A stretch of 6,151 bases of DNA from Thiobacillus sp. GTDB lineage: Bacteria > Pseudomonadota > Gammaproteobacteria > Burkholderiales > Thiobacillaceae. Position 1 is the stretch's first letter; each line of letters opens with the position of its first letter. The translations under genes and the position numbers were made by a program. The notes under the pieces are model-generated. The model did no database searches and had not been told where the DNA came from. It worked only from the letters and a program-made list of their open reading frames with translations. This document shows, piece after piece, positions 1 through 6,132 of this stretch. Location: assembly GCA_003510325.1 (NCBI GenBank), contig DONB01000206.1, positions 678-6,828 on the forward strand. Reading direction: 5' to 3'.

Positions 1-721
1 CCAGCGCGGCGACCACCGCCGGCAATTGCGGCAGCCGTGCGCGCGCCTCGGCCAGCACGCTGCGGTCGCCGTACAGTTGCGGCAGCGCGGCAAAGGCATC
101 GCGCAGGCCGACAGACAAGCCCGCGGTCAGCACCGCCACGGCGCTGCTGTCCTTGGCCTGCAGCGCACCGAACAGCTGGTGTTCGAGCTCGCCTGAGAGG
201 CCCGCCTCCTGCGCCAGCGCACGGTAGACGCCGACGTGGCCGATGTCGAGCTGCAGCGTTTTCACGCCGCACGCGGACAGGCCCTGCAGCATCAGGGTGA
301 GAATTTCCAGGTCCGCCTCGGCACCGGCTTCGCCATACAGCTCGGCGCCGATCTGGATCGGCTCGCGCGAGCGATGGAAGCCGTCGGACTGGGTATGCAG
401 CACGCTACCGGCATAGCACAGGCGGTTGACCACATTGGCCGCCAGCAGGTGGGCGTCGATGCGCGCCACCTGCGGCGTGATGTCGGCGCGCACGCCCATC
501 AGCCGGCCCGTCAGCTGGTCGACCAGCTTGAAGGTCTTGAGGTCGAGGTCGGCGCCGACGCCGGTCAGCAGCGAATCGACGTATTCCATCAGCGGCGGGA
601 CGACCAGCTGATAACCGCGGCTACGGAACAGGTCGAGCAGCGCGCGGCGCATGTCCTCCATGCGCCAGGCCTGCGGCGGCAGCACATCCTCGACGTTTTC
701 GGGCAATAACCAGGCAGTCAT
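1..721 (-). CDS. hisZ: ATP phosphoribosyltransferase regulatory subunit HisZ, partial (C-terminus beyond window)
   Basis: HisZ is a catalytically inactive paralogue of histidyl-tRNA synthetase. It assembles with short-form HisG to make the active, histidine-sensitive ATP phosphoribosyltransferase, the first step of histidine biosynthesis in the cytoplasm. I translated the minus strand from the ATG at 721-719: 240 complete codons are open to the window edge. The family usually has roughly 380-400 residues, so about 60% is visible. The start MTAWLLPENVEDVLPP is the typical HisZ opening. A class II synthetase-like fold follows, with a motif-2-like stretch near residues 117-130 (RSREPIQIGAELYG) and the conserved RADITPQVAR at 78-87. 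No HisRS anticodon-binding region can be judged because the end is missing. The start codon lies 1 nt after the DUF2065 stop and has no good Shine-Dalgarno sequence, so translation is probably coupled to the upstream gene. A bona fide HisRS is less likely given the WLLPENVEDVLP opening and the operon context. Confidence 0.95.
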   Translation of the reverse strand, partial: MTAWLLPENVEDVLPPQAWRMEDMRRALLDLFRSRGYQLVVPPLMEYVDSLLTGVGADLDLKTFKLVDQLTGRLMGVRADITPQVARIDAHLLAANVVNRLCYAGSVLHTQSDGFHRSREPIQIGAELYGEAGAEADLEILTLMLQGLSACGVKTLQLDIGHVGVYRALAQEAGLSGELEHQLFGALQAKDSSAVAVLTAGLSVGLRDAFAALPQLYGDRSVLAEARARLPQLPAVVAAL

Positions 722-722
722 G

Positions 723-911
723 TCAGTTCAGCATCAGCAACAAAAAAACGCCGCCTACTATCGAGGCAGCGCCGATAAAACGCAATTGGCCATCCTTGAG
801 CTCCAGCATCCTGCTGAAGCCCTCGCGCCACATGGCAGGCGCGGCAAACGGCAGGATGCCTTCAATCACCAGCAACAGCCCGATTGCCGCAAACCAGTCA
901 GAACCGGTCAT
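723..911 (-). CDS. DUF2065 family small inner-membrane protein (YjeT-like)
   Basis: This is a 62-residue protein with two predicted transmembrane helices, at about residues 6-25 (FAAIGLLLVIEGILPFAAP) and 42-61 (LRFIGAASIVGGVFLLLML). They are joined by a short polar loop containing MWREGFSRMLELKDGQ. The length, the two-helix hairpin and the position directly after hflC match the DUF2065 family, whose Escherichia coli member YjeT also follows hflC. No biochemical function is established for the family. A role alongside HflKC in the membrane is only a guess from neighbourhood. Its ATG overlaps the hflC stop codon by 4 nt (ATGA at 911-908), and a GGTGG stretch just upstream could act as a modest ribosome binding site. 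The stop is followed after 1 nt by the hisZ start. Confidence 0.92.
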   Translation of the reverse strand: MTGSDWFAAIGLLLVIEGILPFAAPAMWREGFSRMLELKDGQLRFIGAASIVGGVFLLLMLN

Positions 912-1789
912 TGACCACCGGCGGCACGCGGATTCTTCATGTACTTGAAGAAATCGGCGCTGGGGTCGAGCACCATCACATCGCTCTTGCTCTTGAAGCT
1001 TTCGCGATAGGCCTGCATCGACCGGTAGAACGCATAGAACTCCGCGTTCTTGCCGTAGGCGCCGGCGTATATCGCCGAGGCCTTGGCGTCGCCTTCACCC
1101 TTGACGCGCTGCGCGTCGCGGTAGGCTTCGGCAACGATCACGTCCTTCTGCTTGTCGGCGTCGGCCTTGATCTTCTCGGCCTCGGCCGCACCGGTCGAAC
1201 GCAGCTCGTTGGCCACCTGCTTGCGCTCGGCTTCCATCCGCCGGTAGACGTTTTCCGACACGGTTTCCGGCAGGTCGACCCGCTTGATCCGCACGTCCAC
1301 CACCTGCACGCCGATCTTGCGCGCGTCGGTATCGGCCTTGGCGCGGATGATGCTCATGATTTCCTCGCGCCGCCCCGACACCACCTCGTTGATGGTGCGC
1401 TTGCCGAACTCGGCGCGCAGGCCGTCGTTGACCGTCTGGTTGAGACGGATCTGCGCCCGCGTTTCGTCGCCGCCGACCGACACGTAAAACTGCCGCGCAT
1501 CGATCACGCGCCACTTGATGAACGAATCCACCAGCACGTTCTTCTTTTCCGAGGTAATGAAACGCTCGGGGTCCGCCGAATCCAGCGTCAGGATGCGCGT
1601 ATCGAAAAAGCGCACGTTCTGCACCAGCGGCAGCTTGAAATACAGGCCCGGCTTGGTCTTCACCGACACCACTTCGCCCAGCTGGAACACCAGGGCGTTC
1701 TGCCGCTGGTCAACCGTAAACATGCTGGAGCTCAGCACGACCAGAACGACCAGCAGGCCGATCAACAACGATCCGATACTCTTGCTCAT
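908..1789 (-). CDS. hflC: FtsH protease modulator HflC (SPFH domain)
   Basis: This encodes a 293-residue protein, a normal length for HflC. With HflK it builds a large cage in the inner membrane that encloses the FtsH AAA+ protease and modulates degradation of membrane proteins. An N-terminal signal-anchor helix at about residues 5-23 (IGSLLIGLLVVLVVLSSSMF) is followed by FTVDQRQNALVFQLGEV, the typical start of the SPFH/band 7 domain, at 24-40. The SPFH core runs to about residue 185 and includes FITSEKKNVLVDSFIKWRV and GVQVVDVRIKRVDLP. A long charged, alanine-rich coiled-coil helix spans about 183-240 (ERKQVANELRSTGAAEAEKI onward), and a C-terminal cap segment contains YRSMQAYRESF. The start at 1789 is supported by a strong GGGAGG ribosome binding site 7 nt upstream and by the 4-nt ATGA overlap with hflK. 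The 3' end overlaps the DUF2065 gene in the same way. Confidence 0.97.
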   Translation of the reverse strand: MSKSIGSLLIGLLVVLVVLSSSMFTVDQRQNALVFQLGEVVSVKTKPGLYFKLPLVQNVRFFDTRILTLDSADPERFITSEKKNVLVDSFIKWRVIDARQFYVSVGGDETRAQIRLNQTVNDGLRAEFGKRTINEVVSGRREEIMSIIRAKADTDARKIGVQVVDVRIKRVDLPETVSENVYRRMEAERKQVANELRSTGAAEAEKIKADADKQKDVIVAEAYRDAQRVKGEGDAKASAIYAGAYGKNAEFYAFYRSMQAYRESFKSKSDVMVLDPSADFFKYMKNPRAAGGQ

Positions 1790-2982
1790 GGCCGATCCTC
1801 CCGGTCACGGCTACGGAGGGCGTCGCGCGTGCGCACGTCCATCGGCGCAGTCGACGACGTGGCCGGCTGGGACAGCACCTCCGGCGCGGCGCTGTAGGGC
1901 TGGCTGACGATCTGCTGCAGCTTGTCGAGCGGCAGATACAACAGGCTGTTGCCGCCTTTCTGGTCCACCAAAATCTTGCTGGTGTTGTTCATCACGGTCT
2001 GCATGGTGTCGAGGTAGAGTCGCTGGCGCGTGACCTGCGGCGCCTTCTGGTATTCGGCAAAAATCTGTGAAAAGCGGCTGGCTTCGCCCTCGGCATTGGC
2101 AATCACCGAGAGCTTGTAACCCTCGGCTTCTTCCTTCAGCCGCGAGGCCAGACCGCGAGCACGCGGCACCACATCGTTGGAGTAGGCTTCGGCTTCGTTC
2201 TTCAGGCGCTCGCGGTCCTGGCCCGCTTTCACCGCGTCGTCGAACGCGGCCTGCACCTGCTCGGGCGGCTGGATGTTCTGCAGGGTCACCTGGCTGATGC
2301 TGATGCCGGTCTTGTGGCGGTCATGGATGTCCTGCATCAGCTGCTTGGCGCGCGCGGCAATTTCGGCACGCCCCTCGTACAGCACGAAGTCCATCTTGTT
2401 CTTGCCGACGATTTCGCGCATGGCGGTCTCGGCGATCTGCAGCGCGCTGTCTTCCGGCGAACGGTTGACGAACAGGAACTCGACCGGATCCTTCAGGATG
2501 TACTGGACGGCAAACTGCAGGTCGATGATGTTCTCGTCGTCGGTCAGCATCAGCGACTCTTTCAGCACCTTGCTCTTGACGTTGTTGCGGTAGCCGATTT
2601 CGACGGTGCGCACCTGGTCGACGTTGACGATTTCACGCGATTCGACCGGCCACGGCAGATGCCAGCGCGGGCCGGGCTCGGTGGTCTCGACGTATTTGCC
2701 GAAGCGCAGCACCATGCCGCGCTGGCCGGTATCGACGATGTAGAAACCGCTCGCCACCCACACCAGCGCGAGTACGCCGGCCAGCAGGCCGACCAGGTTG
2801 CCGCCGCCCGGCAAGCCGCCGGAAGAGAAGCCGTCTCCGCCGCCGCTGCCGCCGCCGCTGTCCTTGTTGCCGAACATGCCGTTGAGGCGCTGGTTGACGC
2901 GCCGCCAGAGCTCGTCCAGATCGGGCGGTCCGCTGTTCTTGCGGTTGTCTTTATTGCCCCATTGCGGGTCGTTCCATGCCAT
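1786..2982 (-). CDS. hflK: FtsH protease modulator HflK (SPFH domain)
   Basis: This encodes a 398-residue protein, the partner of HflC in the FtsH-surrounding membrane complex. The N-terminus MAWNDPQWGN with the following DLDELWRRVNQRL is typical of HflK. A glycine/serine-rich linker at residues 43-61 (SGGGSGGGDGFSSGGLPGGG) precedes the single transmembrane helix at about 63-82 (LVGLLAGVLALVWVASGFYI). The SPFH domain begins at VDTGQRGMVLRFGKYV (83-98) and includes LTDDENIIDLQFAVQY (146-161). A coiled-coil region spans about 240-315, and the C-terminal tail is Ser/Thr/Pro-rich and then highly charged (RTRDALRSRDREDRP). The reading frame stays open upstream to 3171, but that extension overlaps hflX and does not look like HflK, so I place the start at the ATG at 2982. 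That ATG is 4 nt after the hflX stop and lacks a Shine-Dalgarno sequence. The stop overlaps hflC by 4 nt. Confidence 0.96.
   Translation of the reverse strand: MAWNDPQWGNKDNRKNSGPPDLDELWRRVNQRLNGMFGNKDSGGGSGGGDGFSSGGLPGGGNLVGLLAGVLALVWVASGFYIVDTGQRGMVLRFGKYVETTEPGPRWHLPWPVESREIVNVDQVRTVEIGYRNNVKSKVLKESLMLTDDENIIDLQFAVQYILKDPVEFLFVNRSPEDSALQIAETAMREIVGKNKMDFVLYEGRAEIAARAKQLMQDIHDRHKTGISISQVTLQNIQPPEQVQAAFDDAVKAGQDRERLKNEAEAYSNDVVPRARGLASRLKEEAEGYKLSVIANAEGEASRFSQIFAEYQKAPQVTRQRLYLDTMQTVMNNTSKILVDQKGGNSLLYLPLDKLQQIVSQPYSAAPEVLSQPATSSTAPMDVRTRDALRSRDREDRP
1797..1802 (-). promoter_or_regulatory. Ribosome binding site of hflC
   Basis: On the minus strand this reads GGGAGG, 7 nt before the ATG of hflC and inside the last codons of hflK. 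It is the best Shine-Dalgarno match among the hflX-hisZ gene starts. It indicates that hflC can initiate independently as well as by re-initiation from the overlapping hflK stop. Confidence 0.8.
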
Positions 2983-2986
2983 AGCG

Positions 2987-4141
2987 TTATGTGGAGAAAA
3001 CAGTAGGTTGGAGAGAGGTGTCGCCCGTCGCGTCGGTTTCGCCCTGACGCCGGCCGGCAAGCAGGATTTCCGACAGCGCCTCGCGCAAAAGTTCAAGCCC
3101 CGAGCCGGTTTGCGCGGATACATACACGCTGTGGAGTTTACCATACTCGTCGCGCCCGACTCCCGGCGCAACGCCCGTCAAATCGAGCTTATTGTAGACG
3201 CGAAGCTGAGGCACGGCATCTGCGCCGATCTCTTTCAGCACCTTGTCGACCGCCTCGATCTGGCGCTCGCGCCCGGGGCTGGAGGAATCGATCACGTGCA
3301 GCAGCAGATCGGCTTCTGTCGTGGCTTCCAGCGTGGCGCGGAAGGCCGCCACTAGGTCGTGCGGCAGGCGGGTGATGAAGCCCACGGTGTCGGACAGCAC
3401 CACTTCGCCCACCTCAGGCAGGTAGATCTTGCGCGTGGTGGTGTCGAGCGTGGCGAACAGCTGGTCGGCCGCGTAGGCGCCTGCGCGCGTCAGCGCATTG
3501 AACAGGGTGGACTTGCCGGCGTTGGTATAGCCCACCAGCGCCACCGACATCACCTGCTGGCGCGCACGCGAACGCCGCTGGGTACGCCGCTGCTTGCCCA
3601 GCCTGGCGAGCCGCTCGCGCAACGCCTTGACCCGCACGCCCAGCAGCCGGCGGTCGGTCTCAAGCTGCTTTTCGCCCGGACCGCGCATGCCAACGCCGCC
3701 GCGCTGGCGTTCGAGGTGGGTCCAGCCGCGCACCAGGCGGGTGGACAGATGCTGCAACTGGGCCAGCTCGACCTGCAGCTTGCCCTCGGCGCTCTGCGCA
3801 CGGCGGGCGAAGATGTCCAGGATCAGGCTGGTGTGGTCGATCACGCGGCACTGCAGGCGGCGCTCCAGGTTGCGTTCCTGCGCCGGCGACAGTTCGTGAT
3901 TGAAGATGACGACGTCGGCTTCGGTGGCGAGGACCAGCGCCGCGATTTCGTCGGCCTTGCCGCTTCCGACGAACAGCGCGGCGTCCGGACGGCTGCGCTT
4001 GCCCTGCACCTCGCCCAGGATGTCGAGCCCGGCACCCGACGCCAGCAGGCGCAGTTCGGCGACGCTCTCTGCAAAATCGGGATCGCCGAAATCGAGCGCC
4101 ACCAGAATGACGCGCTCGCCGCCTGCGTGCCGCTCAAACAA
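2987..4141 (-). CDS. hflX: Ribosome-associated GTPase HflX
   Basis: HflX is a cytoplasmic GTPase of the Obg-HflX superfamily that binds the 50S subunit and splits or rescues stalled ribosomes, notably under stress. The product has 384 residues. The N-terminal HflX domain covers about residues 8-105, with RPDAALFVGSGKADEI (51-66) and NHELSPAQERNLE (81-93). A helical linker carries the family-specific glycine-rich GGVGMRGPGEKQLETDRR (148-165). The G domain contains G1 GYTNAGKST (204-212), a G2-region threonine cluster (TLDTTTRK, 231-238), G3 DTVG (251-254), G4 NKLD (317-320) and G5-like SAQ (342-344). All GTP-binding motifs are intact. The start is TTG at 4141-4139: an in-frame TGA at 4213-4211 has no ATG or GTG between it and this codon, MFERHAGGER fits the family's N-terminus, and GGGAG lies 7 nt upstream. 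The frame closes at 2987, 4 nt before hflK. Confidence 0.96.
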   Translation of the reverse strand: MFERHAGGERVILVALDFGDPDFAESVAELRLLASGAGLDILGEVQGKRSRPDAALFVGSGKADEIAALVLATEADVVIFNHELSPAQERNLERRLQCRVIDHTSLILDIFARRAQSAEGKLQVELAQLQHLSTRLVRGWTHLERQRGGVGMRGPGEKQLETDRRLLGVRVKALRERLARLGKQRRTQRRSRARQQVMSVALVGYTNAGKSTLFNALTRAGAYAADQLFATLDTTTRKIYLPEVGEVVLSDTVGFITRLPHDLVAAFRATLEATTEADLLLHVIDSSSPGRERQIEAVDKVLKEIGADAVPQLRVYNKLDLTGVAPGVGRDEYGKLHSVYVSAQTGSGLELLREALSEILLAGRRQGETDATGDTSLQPTVFST

Positions 4142-4148
4142 GGACGCG

Positions 4149-4153
4149 CTCCC
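4149..4153 (-). promoter_or_regulatory. Ribosome binding site deciding the TTG start of hflX
   Basis: The minus strand reads GGGAG followed by a 7-nt spacer and TTG. This spacing is ideal and, with the lack of any in-frame ATG or GTG after the upstream TGA, supports TTG as the initiator. Confidence 0.65.
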
Positions 4154-4227
4154 GATTTGCAGCCGAACGCATCGCGGCGGTTGATGGGATGGAAGAATAC
4201 GGAAAGGGGTTCACGGACAAGGGTTCA

Positions 4228-4254
4228 GAAGGGGGCCTACGACGCGCCCCCCTC
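4228..4254 (-). other. GC-rich hairpin in the gap between the GGDEF-EAL gene and hflX
   Basis: In minus-strand RNA, GAGGGGGGC (4254-4246) can pair with GCCCCCUUC (4236-4228). This gives a 9-bp stem with one G-U pair and a 9-nt loop. It lies 32 nt past the stop of the c-di-GMP gene and about 75 nt before the hflX ribosome binding site. No U-tract follows (the next bases are TGAACCC), so it is not a classical intrinsic terminator. It could protect the 3' end of the upstream transcript, act as a weak or Rho-assisted terminator, or be a structured part of an hflX leader. The pairing is visible in the sequence; the role is inferred. Confidence 0.55.
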
Positions 4255-4273
4255 GAGTGGGCAGGAACGTTTC

Positions 4274-4279
4274 ATTCTA
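4274..4279 (-). promoter_or_regulatory. Candidate -10 element of an hflX-operon promoter
   Basis: Minus-strand TAGAAT, one mismatch from TATAAT, lies in the context GGCTAGAATGA just after the stop codon of the c-di-GMP gene. The hexamers at 16-18 bp upstream spacing fall inside the end of that gene and do not resemble TTGACA. It would therefore be a promoter with a weak -35 or one depending on an activator. A start near 4267 would give hflX a leader of about 125 nt that contains the hairpin. The near-identical -10 context upstream of the c-di-GMP gene supports it. Experimental start-site data are lacking. Confidence 0.4.
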
Positions 4280-4286
4280 GCCCGTA

Positions 4287-6101
4287 TTACATAAGCTGCG
4301 GGCGCCCAAAATACCAGCCCTGACCGTAGTCCACGCCCATGTCGGCCAGAATGCGTGCGGTTTCTGCGTCCTCGACGTGTTCGGCCACCGTTCGCATGCC
4401 TTCCTTGCGCGCAAAGTTGGCCAGGCTTTCGACGATGCCCGCCACCTTGCGGTCCTGGCGCATGTGCGACACCAGCCAGCCTTCAATTTTCAGGAAACTG
4501 ACCGGCAGGTGCGCCAGGTAAAGATAGGACGAATAGCCGCTGCCGAAATCGTCGAGCGCCAGCCGAAAGCCGAAATCGATGAAGGGCTGCAAGTCGGCGC
4601 GCAGCTTCTCCAGGCTGACGATGTGCTGGCGCTCGGTCAGTTCCAGCACGATGGGCTTGACCGGTCCCAGCATCACGCTGCAGGTCTGACAATAACTCAG
4701 GGCATTCTCGAGCATTTCATCGACCAGATCGCGGCGCGCCAGAAACTGCGGCGACACGTTCACGAAATGCGCAAAATCGGTTGCGCCGCCCTGCTCCATG
4801 CGCAGGACGCAGCGCTGCATCACGTTGCGGATCACCTGGCGGTCGATTTCGGCCATCAGGCCCAGGCCCTCGGCCATATCGACAAAATCCTTGGCTTCGA
4901 CGAACTCGCCGGTCGTGCTCTCGATGCGCGCCAGCGCCTCGTCCGCAATCGTCTGCCCGCCCTGCAATTCGACGATGGCCTGCGAGGCCTGCCTGACCCG
5001 GTTTTCCACCAGCGCCTGCCGCAGCAGCGCGGTGTTCCACGGAATACGGGTCGGGGCCGTCATCCTGACCTGATCGCGGCCATCCGCCTTGGCCCGGTAC
5101 AGCGCATGGTCGACCTGCTCCAGCATGGGGAGGATCTCGCTGTCATGCGTACCGAAAGCGGCCACCCCGGCGGAAAAGCTCAGCGAGATGGCGCCCACGC
5201 CGGTCTGAATCGGAGTCGAACGTACCTCTCCCGCCAGCCGCTCCATGATGCCGATGGCATCTTCCGCGGTACTGCCATGCAGCACGAACAGGAACTCCTC
5301 CCCGCCCCAGCGCGCCACCCAGTCGCCTTCGCGCAGCCCGGATTCAAACCTGCGTGCCACGGCTTTCAGCACTTCGTCGCCCACGGCATGGCCGTAGCGG
5401 TCGTTCACCATCTTGAAATGATCGAGGTCGACCAGCGCCAGCGCGAAGCCATGACCGTCGCGCGGCGTGCGCGCCCCTTCCTTTTGCAGGCGTTCTTCGG
5501 CTGCGCGCCGGTTGGACAATCCGGTTAGCGGATCGGTCAGCGCAATGCGCTGCAGCAGGTCCTTTTGCGCGGATTGGTGCAAGGCATTGCCGAGCCAGTC
5601 GGCAATCAGTCCCATGTAGGCAACATCGACCGCGTCAGGCGGGGATTCGCAACGCCGGCGCAGAAAAGCCAGCACCCAGCGTGCGTCGTCGCCGACTGCC
5701 ACCGGAAGACCGGAATAGGTTCGCAGCCCCAGCTTGCCCACCACGGGATGGTCGGCATACAGCGGATGCGCACGCAGGTCGGCAATATGGCTGGGTTCGC
5801 GCGTGAGTTGCACGCCATGGCACAGCACCGTCTCGACCATCTGCACCGAGCCTTCCGGAAACACCCCCAGCCGGTCGCTGACATAGCGCGCCGTGTAGTG
5901 CTCGGCAAACTCGCCCAGCAGCACCAGGTCCATGTCCAGAACCTCTGCCGCCATGTCCAGCATGGCGCGAATGCGTTCGGAATCCGAGAGCCCGTGCTGC
6001 ACCGACAGCTTCCACAGGGCGTTCAGGCGATCGACATGCGTGTCGTCCTGCGGGGCACGCGGCGCGACAGTTTCGGGTGGATCGACAGGCAGCATGGTCA
6101 C
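4287..6101 (-). CDS. GAF-GGDEF-EAL cyclic-di-GMP turnover protein
   Basis: This encodes a soluble protein of up to 604 residues with three domains. Residues about 25-176 look like a GAF sensor, ending in YSGLPVAVGDDARW and a helix GLIADWLGNAL. Residues about 187-347 are a diguanylate cyclase domain: LTDPLTGLSNRR, VDLDHFKMVNDRYGH, an intact GGEEF active-site loop (266-270), and an inhibitory-site RxxD (R257-D260) five residues before it. Residues about 355-604 are an EAL phosphodiesterase domain retaining E388 of EAL, N448 (NVS), E487 (ELTE), D517-D518 (DDFGSGYSS), K538, E574 (AEHVE) and Q594 (QGWYFGRP). Both c-di-GMP synthesis and hydrolysis are thus possible. The EAL domain is somewhat divergent: EALAR in place of EALLR, KIE in place of KID, and a longer stretch between N448 and E487. 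No membrane segment is seen. The start could be GTG at 6101 or ATG at 6095, and neither has a strong ribosome binding site. The signal sensed by the GAF domain is unknown. Confidence 0.93.
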   Translation of the reverse strand: MTMLPVDPPETVAPRAPQDDTHVDRLNALWKLSVQHGLSDSERIRAMLDMAAEVLDMDLVLLGEFAEHYTARYVSDRLGVFPEGSVQMVETVLCHGVQLTREPSHIADLRAHPLYADHPVVGKLGLRTYSGLPVAVGDDARWVLAFLRRRCESPPDAVDVAYMGLIADWLGNALHQSAQKDLLQRIALTDPLTGLSNRRAAEERLQKEGARTPRDGHGFALALVDLDHFKMVNDRYGHAVGDEVLKAVARRFESGLREGDWVARWGGEEFLFVLHGSTAEDAIGIMERLAGEVRSTPIQTGVGAISLSFSAGVAAFGTHDSEILPMLEQVDHALYRAKADGRDQVRMTAPTRIPWNTALLRQALVENRVRQASQAIVELQGGQTIADEALARIESTTGEFVEAKDFVDMAEGLGLMAEIDRQVIRNVMQRCVLRMEQGGATDFAHFVNVSPQFLARRDLVDEMLENALSYCQTCSVMLGPVKPIVLELTERQHIVSLEKLRADLQPFIDFGFRLALDDFGSGYSSYLYLAHLPVSFLKIEGWLVSHMRQDRKVAGIVESLANFARKEGMRTVAEHVEDAETARILADMGVDYGQGWYFGRPQLM

Positions 6102-6126
6102 CGTTCAGGCTCGCGAGCAGACTGTC

Positions 6127-6132
6127 ATTGTA
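6127..6132 (-). promoter_or_regulatory. Candidate -10 element for the GAF-GGDEF-EAL gene
   Basis: Minus-strand TACAAT, one mismatch from TATAAT, lies in the context GGCTACAATGA. A start about 7 nt downstream, near 6120, would leave a leader of around 20-25 nt before the GTG or ATG start. The -35 element would fall beyond the right edge of the window, so it cannot be checked. The same GGCTA(C/G)AATGA context occurs upstream of hflX. Confidence 0.5.

Larger units (their letters stand above)
4142..4286 (-). other. Intergenic region upstream of hflX (145 bp, no gene)
   Basis: This is the only real gap between genes in the window. It contains a candidate -10 box, a 9-bp hairpin and two TGAACCC copies (minus strand, at 4227-4221 and 4213-4207), and ends with the hflX ribosome binding site. 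No coding sequence of the size or character of hfq, which often precedes hflX in proteobacteria, can be found here. I saw no tRNA-like or insertion-sequence-like structure. Confidence 0.7.

Noticed and set aside
884..1897. Plus-strand open frame of 337 codons opposite hflC
   Set aside because: It lies entirely antisense to hflC and the hflC/hflK junction, which are clear family members. Its composition is rich in His, Leu, Ala and Arg, as expected for a shadow frame in GC-rich DNA.
2815..2865. CCG/CTG-type trinucleotide-rich stretch as a possible microsatellite
   Set aside because: It encodes the Gly/Ser-rich linker usual before the HflK membrane helix. The repeat is imperfect, so coding constraint explains it.
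2314..3006. Plus-strand open frame of 230 codons opposite hflK, including an alanine run
   Set aside because: The alanine run is simply the complement of the glycine-rich linker codons of HflK. The rest is antisense to the SPFH domain.
2983..3171. 63-residue N-terminal extension of HflK
   Set aside because: The extension overlaps the end of hflX in another frame, is Arg/Cys-rich and unlike any HflK N-terminus. MAWNDPQWGN at 2982 is the expected start.
4228..4254. Hairpin as a classical Rho-independent terminator
   Set aside because: The stem is good, but no run of U follows on the minus strand and the plus-strand side also lacks one, so I list it only as a hairpin of uncertain role.
3359..4294. 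Plus-strand open frame of 311 codons opposite hflX
   Set aside because: It is antisense to a complete hflX with all GTPase motifs intact. It has Ala/Gln/Arg-rich low-complexity composition and no recognisable domain.
4377..5528. Plus-strand open frame of 383 codons opposite the GGDEF-EAL gene
   Set aside because: It is antisense to the well-supported EAL and GGDEF domains, has no recognisable family features, and its His/Gln/Ala/Arg-rich composition is typical of a reverse-complement shadow.
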